DNA of 5,379 nucleotides from an uncultured Bacillota bacterium (GTDB taxonomy: Bacteria; Bacillota_I; Bacilli_A; RF39; UBA660): the NCBI GenBank assembly GCA_946540075.1, contig CAMNHZ010000051.1, forward strand, positions 1 through 5,379, in the 5' to 3' direction. This document shows, piece by piece, positions 1 to 5,379 of the stretch. How positions within the stretch are numbered: the stretch's first letter is position 1; every line of letters starts with the position of its first letter. Position numbers and translations under genes: made by a program. A model generated the notes under the pieces. It had not been told where the DNA came from. It saw only the letters and a program-made list of their open reading frames with translations, and ran no database searches.

Positions 1-27
1 AAAAGTTAATGATTTACATTAACCTTT
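1..27 (-). terminator. Probable intrinsic terminator after dnaJ
   Basis: Three bases after the dnaJ stop codon the minus-strand transcript can form an 11-bp stem. One arm is positions 27-17 (AAAGGTTAATG) and the other 11-1 (CATTAACTTTT), with one G-U wobble (24 with 4) and a 5-base loop (TAAAT, 16-12). The distal arm ends in a run of four U at the window edge, so the full U tract may continue outside the window. The stem is A/U-rich, as expected in this genome. Position and shape suggest the end of the grpE-dnaK-pepF-dnaJ transcription unit. Lacking the next bases, I cannot confirm a complete U tract. Confidence 0.72.
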
Positions 28-30
28 CCA

Positions 31-1146
31 TTATAAATATTTTTTTATTTCTTTAAATTTACTATCATCATCTAACTTAGTAGCACCAAGTGATGTAAGT
101 ATTTTTTTCTGTTCTTTTGAAAGTTTCTTAGGAATAACTACATCTAATATAACATACATATCTCCCATTCTACCTGTATGAACATCTTCGATACCTTTAC
201 CTTTTAAACGATGTTTATCATTAGAATTACTTCCAGCAGGAATAGTCATTTTAACAGTTCCATGTAAGGTTGGAACATCTTTTTTACATCCTAATGCAGC
301 TTCTGTTATAGTAAGAGGAAGTGTTAGATATATATCTGATCCACTTCGAACAAATATAGGGTGTTCTTTTACTTTAAATTCTAGATATAAATCACCATTA
401 GGTCCACCATTTATTCCAGCTTCTCCTTTACCTGCAACTCGAAGTTGATTTCCATCATCTACTCCAGCAGGTATTTTTACTTTAATATCTTTATTAACTC
501 TTACTTTACCATTACCATGGCAATACTTACAAGTTTTTTCGTATGTAACACCTTTCCCATTACATTTAGGGCAAGTAGTTCTAGTCATAAATGAACCAAA
601 AATAGTTCTTTGTTCAGAAGTTACAGTACCACTACCATGACAATTAGGACAAGTTTTTTCACCAGTTCCACCATGACCATTACAATGAGAACAATTTTCA
701 GTTGTATCAACATTTATTGTTTTAGTACAACCAAAAGCAGCTTCTTCAAAAGTGATTGTCATTCTCATTAAAGTATCATTACCTTTACTTCTTCTATTAC
801 TATTAGATCTTCCACCACCAAATGATGAAAAACCTCCTCCAAATATATCACCAAATATATCAGAAAAATCAAAGTCAGAGAAATCAAATCCAGCAGCTCC
901 ACCAAAACCAGAACCACCACCATTAGAAAATGCTGCATGACCAAATTGATCATACTGTTGTCTTTTAGTTTTATCAGATAATACAGCATAAGCTTCTTGT
1001 GCTTCTTTAAACTTTTCAGCTGCATTTTCTTCTTTAGAAACATCAGGATGATATTTCTTAGCTAGTTTTCTAAAAGCACTTTTAATTTCAGATTCACTAG
1101 CATCCTTACTAACACCAAGGACTTCATAATAATCTCTTTTATTCAT
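31..1146 (-). CDS. dnaJ: Chaperone protein DnaJ (Hsp40, type I)
   Basis: Cytosolic co-chaperone that binds unfolded protein, hands it to DnaK and stimulates DnaK ATP hydrolysis. At 371 residues it is full length for type I DnaJ. The J domain covers about residues 1-70 with the essential HPD at 33-35. A Gly/Phe-rich linker follows (about 74-117, including DIFGDIFGG). The zinc-binding region has four CXXCXGXG motifs at 152-159, 166-173, 192-199 and 206-213, so all eight Cys ligands are present. The two C-terminal beta domains fill the rest (KIPAGVDDGNQLR near 224-236). The spacer between zinc motifs 1 and 2 is six residues, shorter than the nine in E. coli DnaJ. The ATG gives the family-typical start MNKRDYYEVLGV. 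It begins 15 bases after the pepF stop, so it is probably cotranscribed and perhaps translationally coupled with pepF. A terminator-like hairpin follows its TAA stop. Confidence 0.98.
   Translation of the reverse strand: MNKRDYYEVLGVSKDASESEIKSAFRKLAKKYHPDVSKEENAAEKFKEAQEAYAVLSDKTKRQQYDQFGHAAFSNGGGSGFGGAAGFDFSDFDFSDIFGDIFGGGFSSFGGGRSNSNRRSKGNDTLMRMTITFEEAAFGCTKTINVDTTENCSHCNGHGGTGEKTCPNCHGSGTVTSEQRTIFGSFMTRTTCPKCNGKGVTYEKTCKYCHGNGKVRVNKDIKVKIPAGVDDGNQLRVAGKGEAGINGGPNGDLYLEFKVKEHPIFVRSGSDIYLTLPLTITEAALGCKKDVPTLHGTVKMTIPAGSNSNDKHRLKGKGIEDVHTGRMGDMYVILDVVIPKKLSKEQKKILTSLGATKLDDDSKFKEIKKYL
839..862 (-). repeat. Perfect 12-bp tandem duplication in the dnaJ Gly/Phe region
   Basis: The 12-base unit at 839-850 (plus strand ccaaatatatca) is repeated exactly at 851-862. 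On the coding strand the two copies encode the consecutive units of GDIFGDIFG in the DnaJ Gly/Phe linker. Just upstream in the protein (residues 87-96, FDFSDFDFSD) there are looser DFS/DFD repeats. The unit is a multiple of three, so gain or loss of a copy would keep the reading frame. DIFGD-type repeats are common in this flexible linker across DnaJ proteins, so this is probably ordinary family structure with unusually identical codons. Confidence 0.85.
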
Positions 1147-1154
1147 AATATCAC

Positions 1155-1163
1155 ATCACTTCT
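1155..1163 (-). promoter_or_regulatory. Weak ribosome binding site of dnaJ, overlapping the pepF stop
   Basis: The coding strand reads AGAAGTGAT, matching 7 of 9 bases of the extended anti-Shine-Dalgarno complement GGAGGTGAT, and ends 8 bases before the dnaJ ATG. It begins inside the pepF TAG stop codon. No AGGAGG-type core is present, so this is a weaker site than those before pepF and dnaK. The overlap suggests that ribosomes finishing pepF may help initiate dnaJ, which is an inference. Confidence 0.5.
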
Positions 1164-2955
1164 ATTTTTTTATTGATAATGCTTTAAACTCTTCGATTGC
1201 ATCATTAAACATATCTATCGCACTTTGATATACCTCTTTATCAGTCATATCAACACCAGCAATTTTTAATGTATTTAATGGATTTTCACGACAACCATTT
1301 TTAAGCATTTTTATATAGTTTTCTAGGGCACCATCTTCATGATTTAATATACCATTTACTATCTTACATGCAGCTGATAATCCAGTTGCATATTTATATA
1401 CATAAAAATCACTATAGAAATGTGGTACTTTTTCCCATTCATATTTTATTTCTTCATCTACTACCACATTCTTACCAAAATATTCTTTATTAAGTTCTAA
1501 ATATTTATTACATAATTTTTCAGATGTTATAACATCATCATTTTCAACTAAATCATATGCATACTTCTCAAATTCTGCAAACATTACTTGACGATAGATA
1601 GTTGCTTTAAATAGTTCTAATAGATGATTAAGAACTGCTAATTTAACAGATTTATCATCACTATTTTTTAATAAATACTTAGCTAGTAGCATCTCATTTA
1701 CTGTAGAAGCTACTTCAGCAACAAAAATTGGATAATTACCATACTGATATGGTTGATTATTTCTAGTATAATAACTATGCATTGAATGACCTAATTCATG
1801 GATAATAGTTGAAACATCATTAAGTCTACCTTGATAATTTAAAAGTACATATGGATAAGTATCATATGATCCAGATGAATATGCTCCTCCACGTTTATTC
1901 TTATTAGGATAAATATCTATCCATTTTTGTGAGAATGCTTTCTCTAAATCATTTGTATACTCTTCACCCATAACACTTAATGCTTTAAAAACTAATTCTT
2001 TAGCTTCATCAAATGAATACGTTTTGTCATAATCATTTATTAATTTGGCATACACATCATATAAATGTATCTCATCAAGTCCAAGTACTTCTTTCTTTAA
2101 ATCATAATACTTCTGATATATATCTAAATTTTCATGAACAGTATCAACTAAAGTTTTAAATACTTTAGGATCCATTTCATCATTAAATAAAGAACGTTCA
2201 AAAGCAGAATTATACTTTCTAATATGAGAAACAGCAACAGACTCTTTAATATTACCATTTAATGTTGAAGTAATAGTATTTGTAAATTGTTTATAATACT
2301 TATATAGAGTTTTAAAAGCATCTATTCTAACACGTCTATCTTTTGACTCTATAAATATACTATAATTTGTATCAGTTAATTCTACTTCATTACCACTTTC
2401 ATCTTTAATAGTACCAAAAGTCATATCAGAATTAGTTAAATAACTATATGTAGTTTCATTATTATCAAACGCTCCATTTAAATTAGACATAATCTTTTCT
2501 TCAGCATCAGATAATATATGATTTTTATATCTAAAACTATTCTTTATATTAATTTCATGTTCTAATAATCTTGGTTCTTCTTTATAAAATTCTTCTATCT
2601 TAGAATAATCTTCTTTAAGTAATTCAGTTCCTTCAAAATACATAGCTTGAGAAGCTAAATTATATAAATTGATAACTCTACTTACTAATTCTTGATTTGA
2701 ATTTAAAGATACATCTTCATCACTTTTCATGTGAGCATAAGTATATAGCTTTTCTAATCTTCTAGATATTTCTAAACTATCAATTGTTGAATTATAAAAT
2801 GTTTTAGCATCATCCATAATATGACCTTCATACTTTTTATAATCTACAATCAATTTCTTTGTTTCATCATAAAACTTATCAAAATCAGAATCAGTTTCAA
2901 ATATTTTAGTTAAATCCCACTTATAATCATTACTAATTTCAGAGCGTGTCTTCAT
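1162..2955 (-). CDS. pepF: Oligoendopeptidase F (M3B zinc metallopeptidase)
   Basis: Zinc-dependent endopeptidase that cleaves short oligopeptides rather than folded proteins, used in peptide turnover and nutrition. It is 597 residues, the usual length of about 600. The N-terminal helical half begins with YKWDLTKIF (11-19), typical of the family start. The catalytic domain shows GAYSSGSYDTYPYVLLNY (357-374), the zinc motif HELGH (His386, Glu387, His390), and the third zinc ligand, probably Glu414, in FVAEVASTVNE (411-421). HFYSDFYVYKYATG (512-525) is the substrate-side tyrosine-rich segment. All expected active-site residues are present. No signal peptide or membrane segment is seen, so it should be cytosolic. 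The ATG has an AGAGGA site 9 bases upstream. The gene sits between dnaK and dnaJ on the same strand, where grpE-dnaK-dnaJ operons usually have nothing. Cotranscription with the chaperones is inferred. The exact peptide specificity cannot be read from sequence. Confidence 0.96.
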   Translation of the reverse strand: MKTRSEISNDYKWDLTKIFETDSDFDKFYDETKKLIVDYKKYEGHIMDDAKTFYNSTIDSLEISRRLEKLYTYAHMKSDEDVSLNSNQELVSRVINLYNLASQAMYFEGTELLKEDYSKIEEFYKEEPRLLEHEINIKNSFRYKNHILSDAEEKIMSNLNGAFDNNETTYSYLTNSDMTFGTIKDESGNEVELTDTNYSIFIESKDRRVRIDAFKTLYKYYKQFTNTITSTLNGNIKESVAVSHIRKYNSAFERSLFNDEMDPKVFKTLVDTVHENLDIYQKYYDLKKEVLGLDEIHLYDVYAKLINDYDKTYSFDEAKELVFKALSVMGEEYTNDLEKAFSQKWIDIYPNKNKRGGAYSSGSYDTYPYVLLNYQGRLNDVSTIIHELGHSMHSYYTRNNQPYQYGNYPIFVAEVASTVNEMLLAKYLLKNSDDKSVKLAVLNHLLELFKATIYRQVMFAEFEKYAYDLVENDDVITSEKLCNKYLELNKEYFGKNVVVDEEIKYEWEKVPHFYSDFYVYKYATGLSAACKIVNGILNHEDGALENYIKMLKNGCRENPLNTLKIAGVDMTDKEVYQSAIDMFNDAIEEFKALSIKK

Positions 2956-2964
2956 CTAATCTTA

Positions 2965-2970
2965 TCCTCT
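2965..2970 (-). promoter_or_regulatory. Ribosome binding site of pepF
   Basis: The coding strand carries AGAGGA followed by a 9-base spacer (TAAGATTAG) and the ATG. It lies clear of the preceding hairpin (2985-3021), so the site should stay accessible when the hairpin forms. It supports the ATG at 2953-2955 as the pepF start. Confidence 0.75.
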
Positions 2971-2984
2971 TTCTTTCATATATA

Positions 2985-3021
2985 AAAGTTAGAAGTTCTA
3001 AATATAGAACTTCCAAACTTT
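2985..3021 (-). terminator. Strong hairpin between dnaK and pepF: possible leaky terminator or RNA-processing element
   Basis: One base after the dnaK TAA, the transcript can form a perfect 9-bp inner stem: GAAGTTCTA (3013-3005) with TAGAACTTC (3000-2992), around a 4-base loop (TATT). An outer 6-bp stem, AAAGTT (3021-3016) with AACTTT (2990-2985), is separated from it by a small internal loop (TG opposite T, where G-U could also pair). The 3' side ends in only four U before alternating ATATAT, a short U tract for an efficient terminator. Because pepF and dnaJ follow on the same strand and I see no convincing promoter between, partial termination or mRNA stabilisation of the grpE-dnaK segment is more likely than a full stop. 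The hairpin is directly visible; its function is inferred. Confidence 0.7.
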
Positions 3022-3022
3022 A

Positions 3023-4846
3023 TTATTTTTCTTCAAATTCAGCATCTACAACATCGTCATCTTTTTTATCTGATTTTTCATCAGCATTATTTTCATTTGC
3101 AGCTGCACTAGCTTTAGCTGCTTCTTCATAAACTTTAGTAGCAAATGCCATAGCAGTTTGTTGTAATGTTTCTTTTTTAGCTTTAATATCTTCTAAATCA
3201 TTCTTTTCTAGAGCTTCTTTTAATTCTTTAATTTCTTTTTCAGCTTTTTCTTTATCTTCTTTGCTTACTTTATCTCCTAAATCTTTTAATGATTTTTCAG
3301 TTTGGAAAACTAATTGTTCAGCTTCATTTTTAGTATCAGCTTCTTCTTTACGTTTTTCATCAGCAGCTTTATTAGCTTCTGCTTCTTTAACCATCTTATC
3401 AATTTCATCGTCACTTAAATTAGTTGATGATGTAATTGTAATAGATTGTTCCTTATTAGTTCCAAGATCTTTAGCTTTAACATTAACTATACCATTAGCA
3501 TCTATATCAAATGTTACTTCAATTTGAGGTACTCCTCTTGGAGCAGCAGGTATATTAGTAAGTTGGAAATTACCTAATGTTTTATTATCTGCAGCCATTG
3601 GTCTTTCACCTTGTAATATGTGAATATCTACAGCTGGTTGGTTATCAGCAGCTGTACTAAATACTTGTGACTTACTTGTTGGAATTGTTGTATTACGAGG
3701 AATTAATACAGTACATACCCCACCTAATGTTTCAATACCAAGTGAAAGTGGTGTAACATCAAGAAGTACGATATCATTTACTTCTCCAGTTAATACTCCA
3801 CCTTGAATAGCAGCACCCATAGATACTACTTCATCAGGGTTAACACCTTTTGATGGTTCTTTACCTAATTCTTTTTTAACAATTTCTTGTACTTTTGGAA
3901 TACGAGTTGATCCACCTACTAATAATACTTTATCAATATCACTAGCACTTAAATTAGCATCTTTTAAAGCTTTTCTAACTGGTTCTAATGTTGATTCAAC
4001 TAAATCATTAGTTAATTCTTCAAATTTAGCACGAGTTAAACTCATTTCTAAATGAAGTGGTCCATCTTCACCTTGTGTTAAGAATGGTAAAGATATTTGA
4101 GTAGTACTTACTCCACTTAAATCTTTCTTAGCTTTTTCTGCAGCATCTTTAATTCTTTGCATAGCCATAGAATCTTTAGCAAGATCTATACCATTTTCTT
4201 TCTTAAATTCACTAACTAAATAATCTACTATCTTTTGGTCGAAATCATCTCCACCTAGACGATTGTTACCACTTGTTGATTTAACTTCAAATACACCATC
4301 ACCAATTTCAAGAATTGATACGTCAAATGTACCTCCACCTAAATCATATACTAAAATTTGTTCAGTTTTATCTTGTTTATCAAGTCCATATGCAAGAGCA
4401 GCAGCAGTTGGTTCATTGATAATTCTTTCTACTTCAAGACCTGCTATTTTACCTGCATTCTTAGTTGCTTGTCTTTGTGAATCATTGAAATATGCAGGAA
4501 CTGTAATAACTGCTTTTGTAACAGTTTCTCCTAAATAAGCTTCTGCAGTTTTCTTTAAATCACCTAATATCATTGCACTAATTTCTTCTGGTGTATATTC
4601 ACGACCATTTACTTTTACTTTTTCATTAGTACCCATTAATCTTTTTACAGATGAAACTGTATCTTTATTTGTTACTATTTGTCTTTTAGCAGCTCCACCA
4701 ACGATTATTTCTCCATTTTTGAAAGCTACTACTGATGGAGTAGTTCTATCCCCTTCAGGATTAGCAATTACTGTTGCTTGACCTCCTTCTAAAACACTTA
4801 CACAACTATTAGTTGTACCTAAATCAATACCTATAATTTTACTCAT
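3023..4846 (-). CDS. dnaK: Chaperone protein DnaK (Hsp70)
   Basis: ATP-driven Hsp70 chaperone of the cytosol that binds extended hydrophobic peptides; partnered here by GrpE (nucleotide exchange) and DnaJ. It is 607 residues, full length for the Gram-positive type. The nucleotide-binding domain (about 1-360) shows the phosphate-1 motif GIDLGTTNS (6-14), VPAYFNDSQRQATK (116-129), the phosphate-2 motif VYDLGGGTFDVSI (166-178) and the adenosine motif LLVGGSTRIP (308-317). The linker DIVLLDVTPLSLGIE (358-372) leads to the beta substrate-binding domain (GERPMAADN, 413-421) and the alpha-helical lid (about 478-575). The charged tail ends in the conserved-type DDDVVDAEFEEK. The segment after VKRLMG (68-72) is short, lacking the insertion of about two dozen residues found in proteobacterial DnaK. 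A small oddity is GGVCTVLIPRNT (375-386), where many homologues have Phe, Met or Ala in place of Cys378. The gene lies 35 bases after grpE, in the same likely operon; a hairpin follows the stop. Confidence 0.99.
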   Translation of the reverse strand: MSKIIGIDLGTTNSCVSVLEGGQATVIANPEGDRTTPSVVAFKNGEIIVGGAAKRQIVTNKDTVSSVKRLMGTNEKVKVNGREYTPEEISAMILGDLKKTAEAYLGETVTKAVITVPAYFNDSQRQATKNAGKIAGLEVERIINEPTAAALAYGLDKQDKTEQILVYDLGGGTFDVSILEIGDGVFEVKSTSGNNRLGGDDFDQKIVDYLVSEFKKENGIDLAKDSMAMQRIKDAAEKAKKDLSGVSTTQISLPFLTQGEDGPLHLEMSLTRAKFEELTNDLVESTLEPVRKALKDANLSASDIDKVLLVGGSTRIPKVQEIVKKELGKEPSKGVNPDEVVSMGAAIQGGVLTGEVNDIVLLDVTPLSLGIETLGGVCTVLIPRNTTIPTSKSQVFSTAADNQPAVDIHILQGERPMAADNKTLGNFQLTNIPAAPRGVPQIEVTFDIDANGIVNVKAKDLGTNKEQSITITSSTNLSDDEIDKMVKEAEANKAADEKRKEEADTKNEAEQLVFQTEKSLKDLGDKVSKEDKEKAEKEIKELKEALEKNDLEDIKAKKETLQQTAMAFATKVYEEAAKASAAANENNADEKSDKKDDDVVDAEFEEK

Positions 4847-4856
4847 TTTATTTCAT

Positions 4857-4863
4857 TCCTTTC
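4857..4863 (-). promoter_or_regulatory. Ribosome binding site of dnaK
   Basis: The coding strand carries GAAAGGA in the 35-base grpE-dnaK gap, 10 bases before the dnaK ATG. Directly after it lies another ATG, in the string ATGAAATAAA, which would encode only Met-Lys before TAA. It sits too close to the Shine-Dalgarno bases to be a likely start. The downstream ATG giving MSKIIGIDLGTTNS matches the family start, so it is chosen. Confidence 0.75.
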
Positions 4864-4881
4864 TCAATATCAATTTAATCT

Positions 4882-5379
4882 TTAATCACTAACTTTAACC
4901 ATACTTGGTCTTATAACTTTATCTTTAAGCATATAACCTTTTTGTAATACTTCAATTACAATACCAGGTTCTACACCATCTTTATGTTCTTTCATAACAG
5001 CATGATGATATGTAGCATCAAACTCTTTATTCAAAGCATCAATCTCTTTAACTTCATACTTTTCCAATGTATTCTTAAAATTAACATAAATCATTTTAAA
5101 TCCAGATAAGAATTTTGATACTTCATCTTCCAAGTTATCATCATCCATACTTATTGCTCGTTCAAAATTATCCAAAATTGGAAGAATTTCAAGAGCAAGT
5201 TCTTCATTACTATATTTAAGTAATCTAGCAGTTTCTTCTTCCTTACGATTACGAAAATTAATAAGTTCTGCTTGATTACGAAGAAGTTTTTCGTGTAACT
5301 CCTTATTCTCTTGTTTTAATTTTTCTAACTCTTCGTTAGGAGCATTCTCTTCTTTTACTTCTTCCTTAACTGTTTCTTC
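4882..5379 (-). CDS. grpE: Nucleotide exchange factor GrpE, 5' end outside window
   Basis: Homodimeric cytosolic co-chaperone that opens the DnaK nucleotide cleft to release ADP. The frame stays open from the TAA at 4882 to the window edge, giving 165 residues; the start codon lies beyond 5379. The visible part begins with an acidic, low-complexity stretch (EETVKEEVKEENAPNEE), then a long coiled-coil helix (about 16-62) with the family-typical LLRNQAELINFRNRKEEETARL (32-53), then ILPILDNFERAI (65-76). The C-terminal beta domain matches the GrpE signature: FDATYHHAV, 19 residues, then GYMLKDKVIRPSMVKV near the end. A TTG at 5173-5175 is an internal Leu codon, not a start, because the conserved helix continues upstream of it. 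GrpE proteins are usually around 180-200 residues, so a few tens of residues are probably missing. It is the first gene visible in the operon; hrcA often precedes it in Bacillota. Confidence 0.97.
   Translation of the reverse strand, partial: EETVKEEVKEENAPNEELEKLKQENKELHEKLLRNQAELINFRNRKEEETARLLKYSNEELALEILPILDNFERAISMDDDNLEDEVSKFLSGFKMIYVNFKNTLEKYEVKEIDALNKEFDATYHHAVMKEHKDGVEPGIVIEVLQKGYMLKDKVIRPSMVKVSD

Noticed and set aside
752..940. Plus-strand open frame, proline-rich, opposite dnaJ
   Set aside because: It lies antisense to the DnaJ Gly/Phe region. Its Pro/Glu/Ser bias is what the reverse complement of Gly/Phe/Asp codons gives, and it has no recognisable domain.
768..1043. Second minus-strand open frame inside dnaJ
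   Set aside because: It is a shifted-frame shadow of the J domain, rich in Leu/Ile/Lys with no family resemblance, while the real frame encodes a perfect DnaJ.
2956..3022. Possible promoter for pepF in the gap after dnaK
   Set aside because: TATATA-like bases exist near 2979-2984, but no -35-like hexamer stands at about 17 bases from them. The available TTGGAA is too far, at about 26 bases. AT-rich leaders give such -10 look-alikes by chance.
2946..3131. Plus-strand open frame across the dnaK-pepF gap
   Set aside because: It is mostly antisense to the Ala/Glu/Lys-rich DnaK tail, giving a Ser/Ala/Phe low-complexity product, and covers the hairpin. No gene-like features.
3261..3527. Plus-strand open frame opposite the DnaK lid
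   Set aside because: Antisense shadow of a highly conserved gene; Ser/Leu-rich with no recognisable domain.
4263..4538. Plus-strand open frame opposite the DnaK nucleotide-binding domain
   Set aside because: Antisense shadow of conserved coding sequence with no independent support.
4848..4856. Two-codon ORF ATG-AAA-TAA just before dnaK
   Set aside because: The ATG abuts the Shine-Dalgarno bases with no spacer, so initiation there is unlikely. The string arises easily in A-rich leader sequence.
4847..5379. CIRCE operator (TTAGCACTC-N9-GAGTGCTAA) expected for an HrcA-controlled operon
   Set aside because: I saw no such inverted repeat in this window. It would normally lie upstream of hrcA or grpE, outside the right edge, so its absence here says nothing about regulation.
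1..5379. Alternative genetic code (UGA read as Trp) as in Mollicutes
   Set aside because: All three Trp codons, in pepF, are TGG, and no frame needs a read-through UGA. The count is small, and no gene here ends in TGA, so the standard code is favoured but not proven.
1..5379. Mobile elements, CRISPR arrays, RNA genes or a novel defence or biosynthetic system
   Set aside because: Nearly every base is accounted for by four conserved genes and short gaps. No repeats of the needed kind, cloverleaf or unknown gene cluster is visible.

Overview
The window is a low-GC (roughly 30% by eye), compactly coded piece of a bacterial chromosome. All genes lie on the minus strand, so transcription runs from the right edge to the left. 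The proteins point to Bacillota. DnaK is 607 residues and lacks the N-terminal-quadrant insertion seen in proteobacterial homologues. GrpE and DnaJ have Firmicutes-type spacing, and grpE-dnaK-dnaJ synteny is typical of the hrcA-grpE-dnaK-dnaJ operon. The very high A+T content would fit an uncultured gut lineage near Erysipelotrichia, RF39-like Bacilli or relatives of Mollicutes, but genus or family cannot be fixed from this sequence. The standard code fits: the only three Trp codons (all in the peptidase) are TGG, and the four visible stops are TAA, TAG, TAA and TAA.

Layout in transcription order (right to left): grpE (4882-5379, 5' end cut by the window edge); a 35-base gap with the dnaK ribosome binding site; dnaK (3023-4846); a 67-base gap starting with a strong hairpin and ending with a ribosome binding site; pepF, an M3-family oligoendopeptidase F (1162-2955); a 15-base gap; dnaJ (31-1146); and an intrinsic-terminator-like hairpin at 1-27. 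No stretch over 70 bases lacks a gene, and no plus-strand gene is credible.

GrpE, DnaK and DnaJ form the Hsp70 folding machine: DnaJ delivers substrates and triggers ATP hydrolysis, DnaK clamps the peptide, and GrpE releases ADP. PepF trims short peptides in the cytosol. Its place between dnaK and dnaJ is the one departure from the textbook operon. It suggests co-expression of refolding and peptide-recycling functions, although the hairpin after dnaK may lower expression of the two distal genes. I see no mobile element, CRISPR array, RNA gene or clearly novel system. The window is mainly a conserved housekeeping operon with an unusual passenger.
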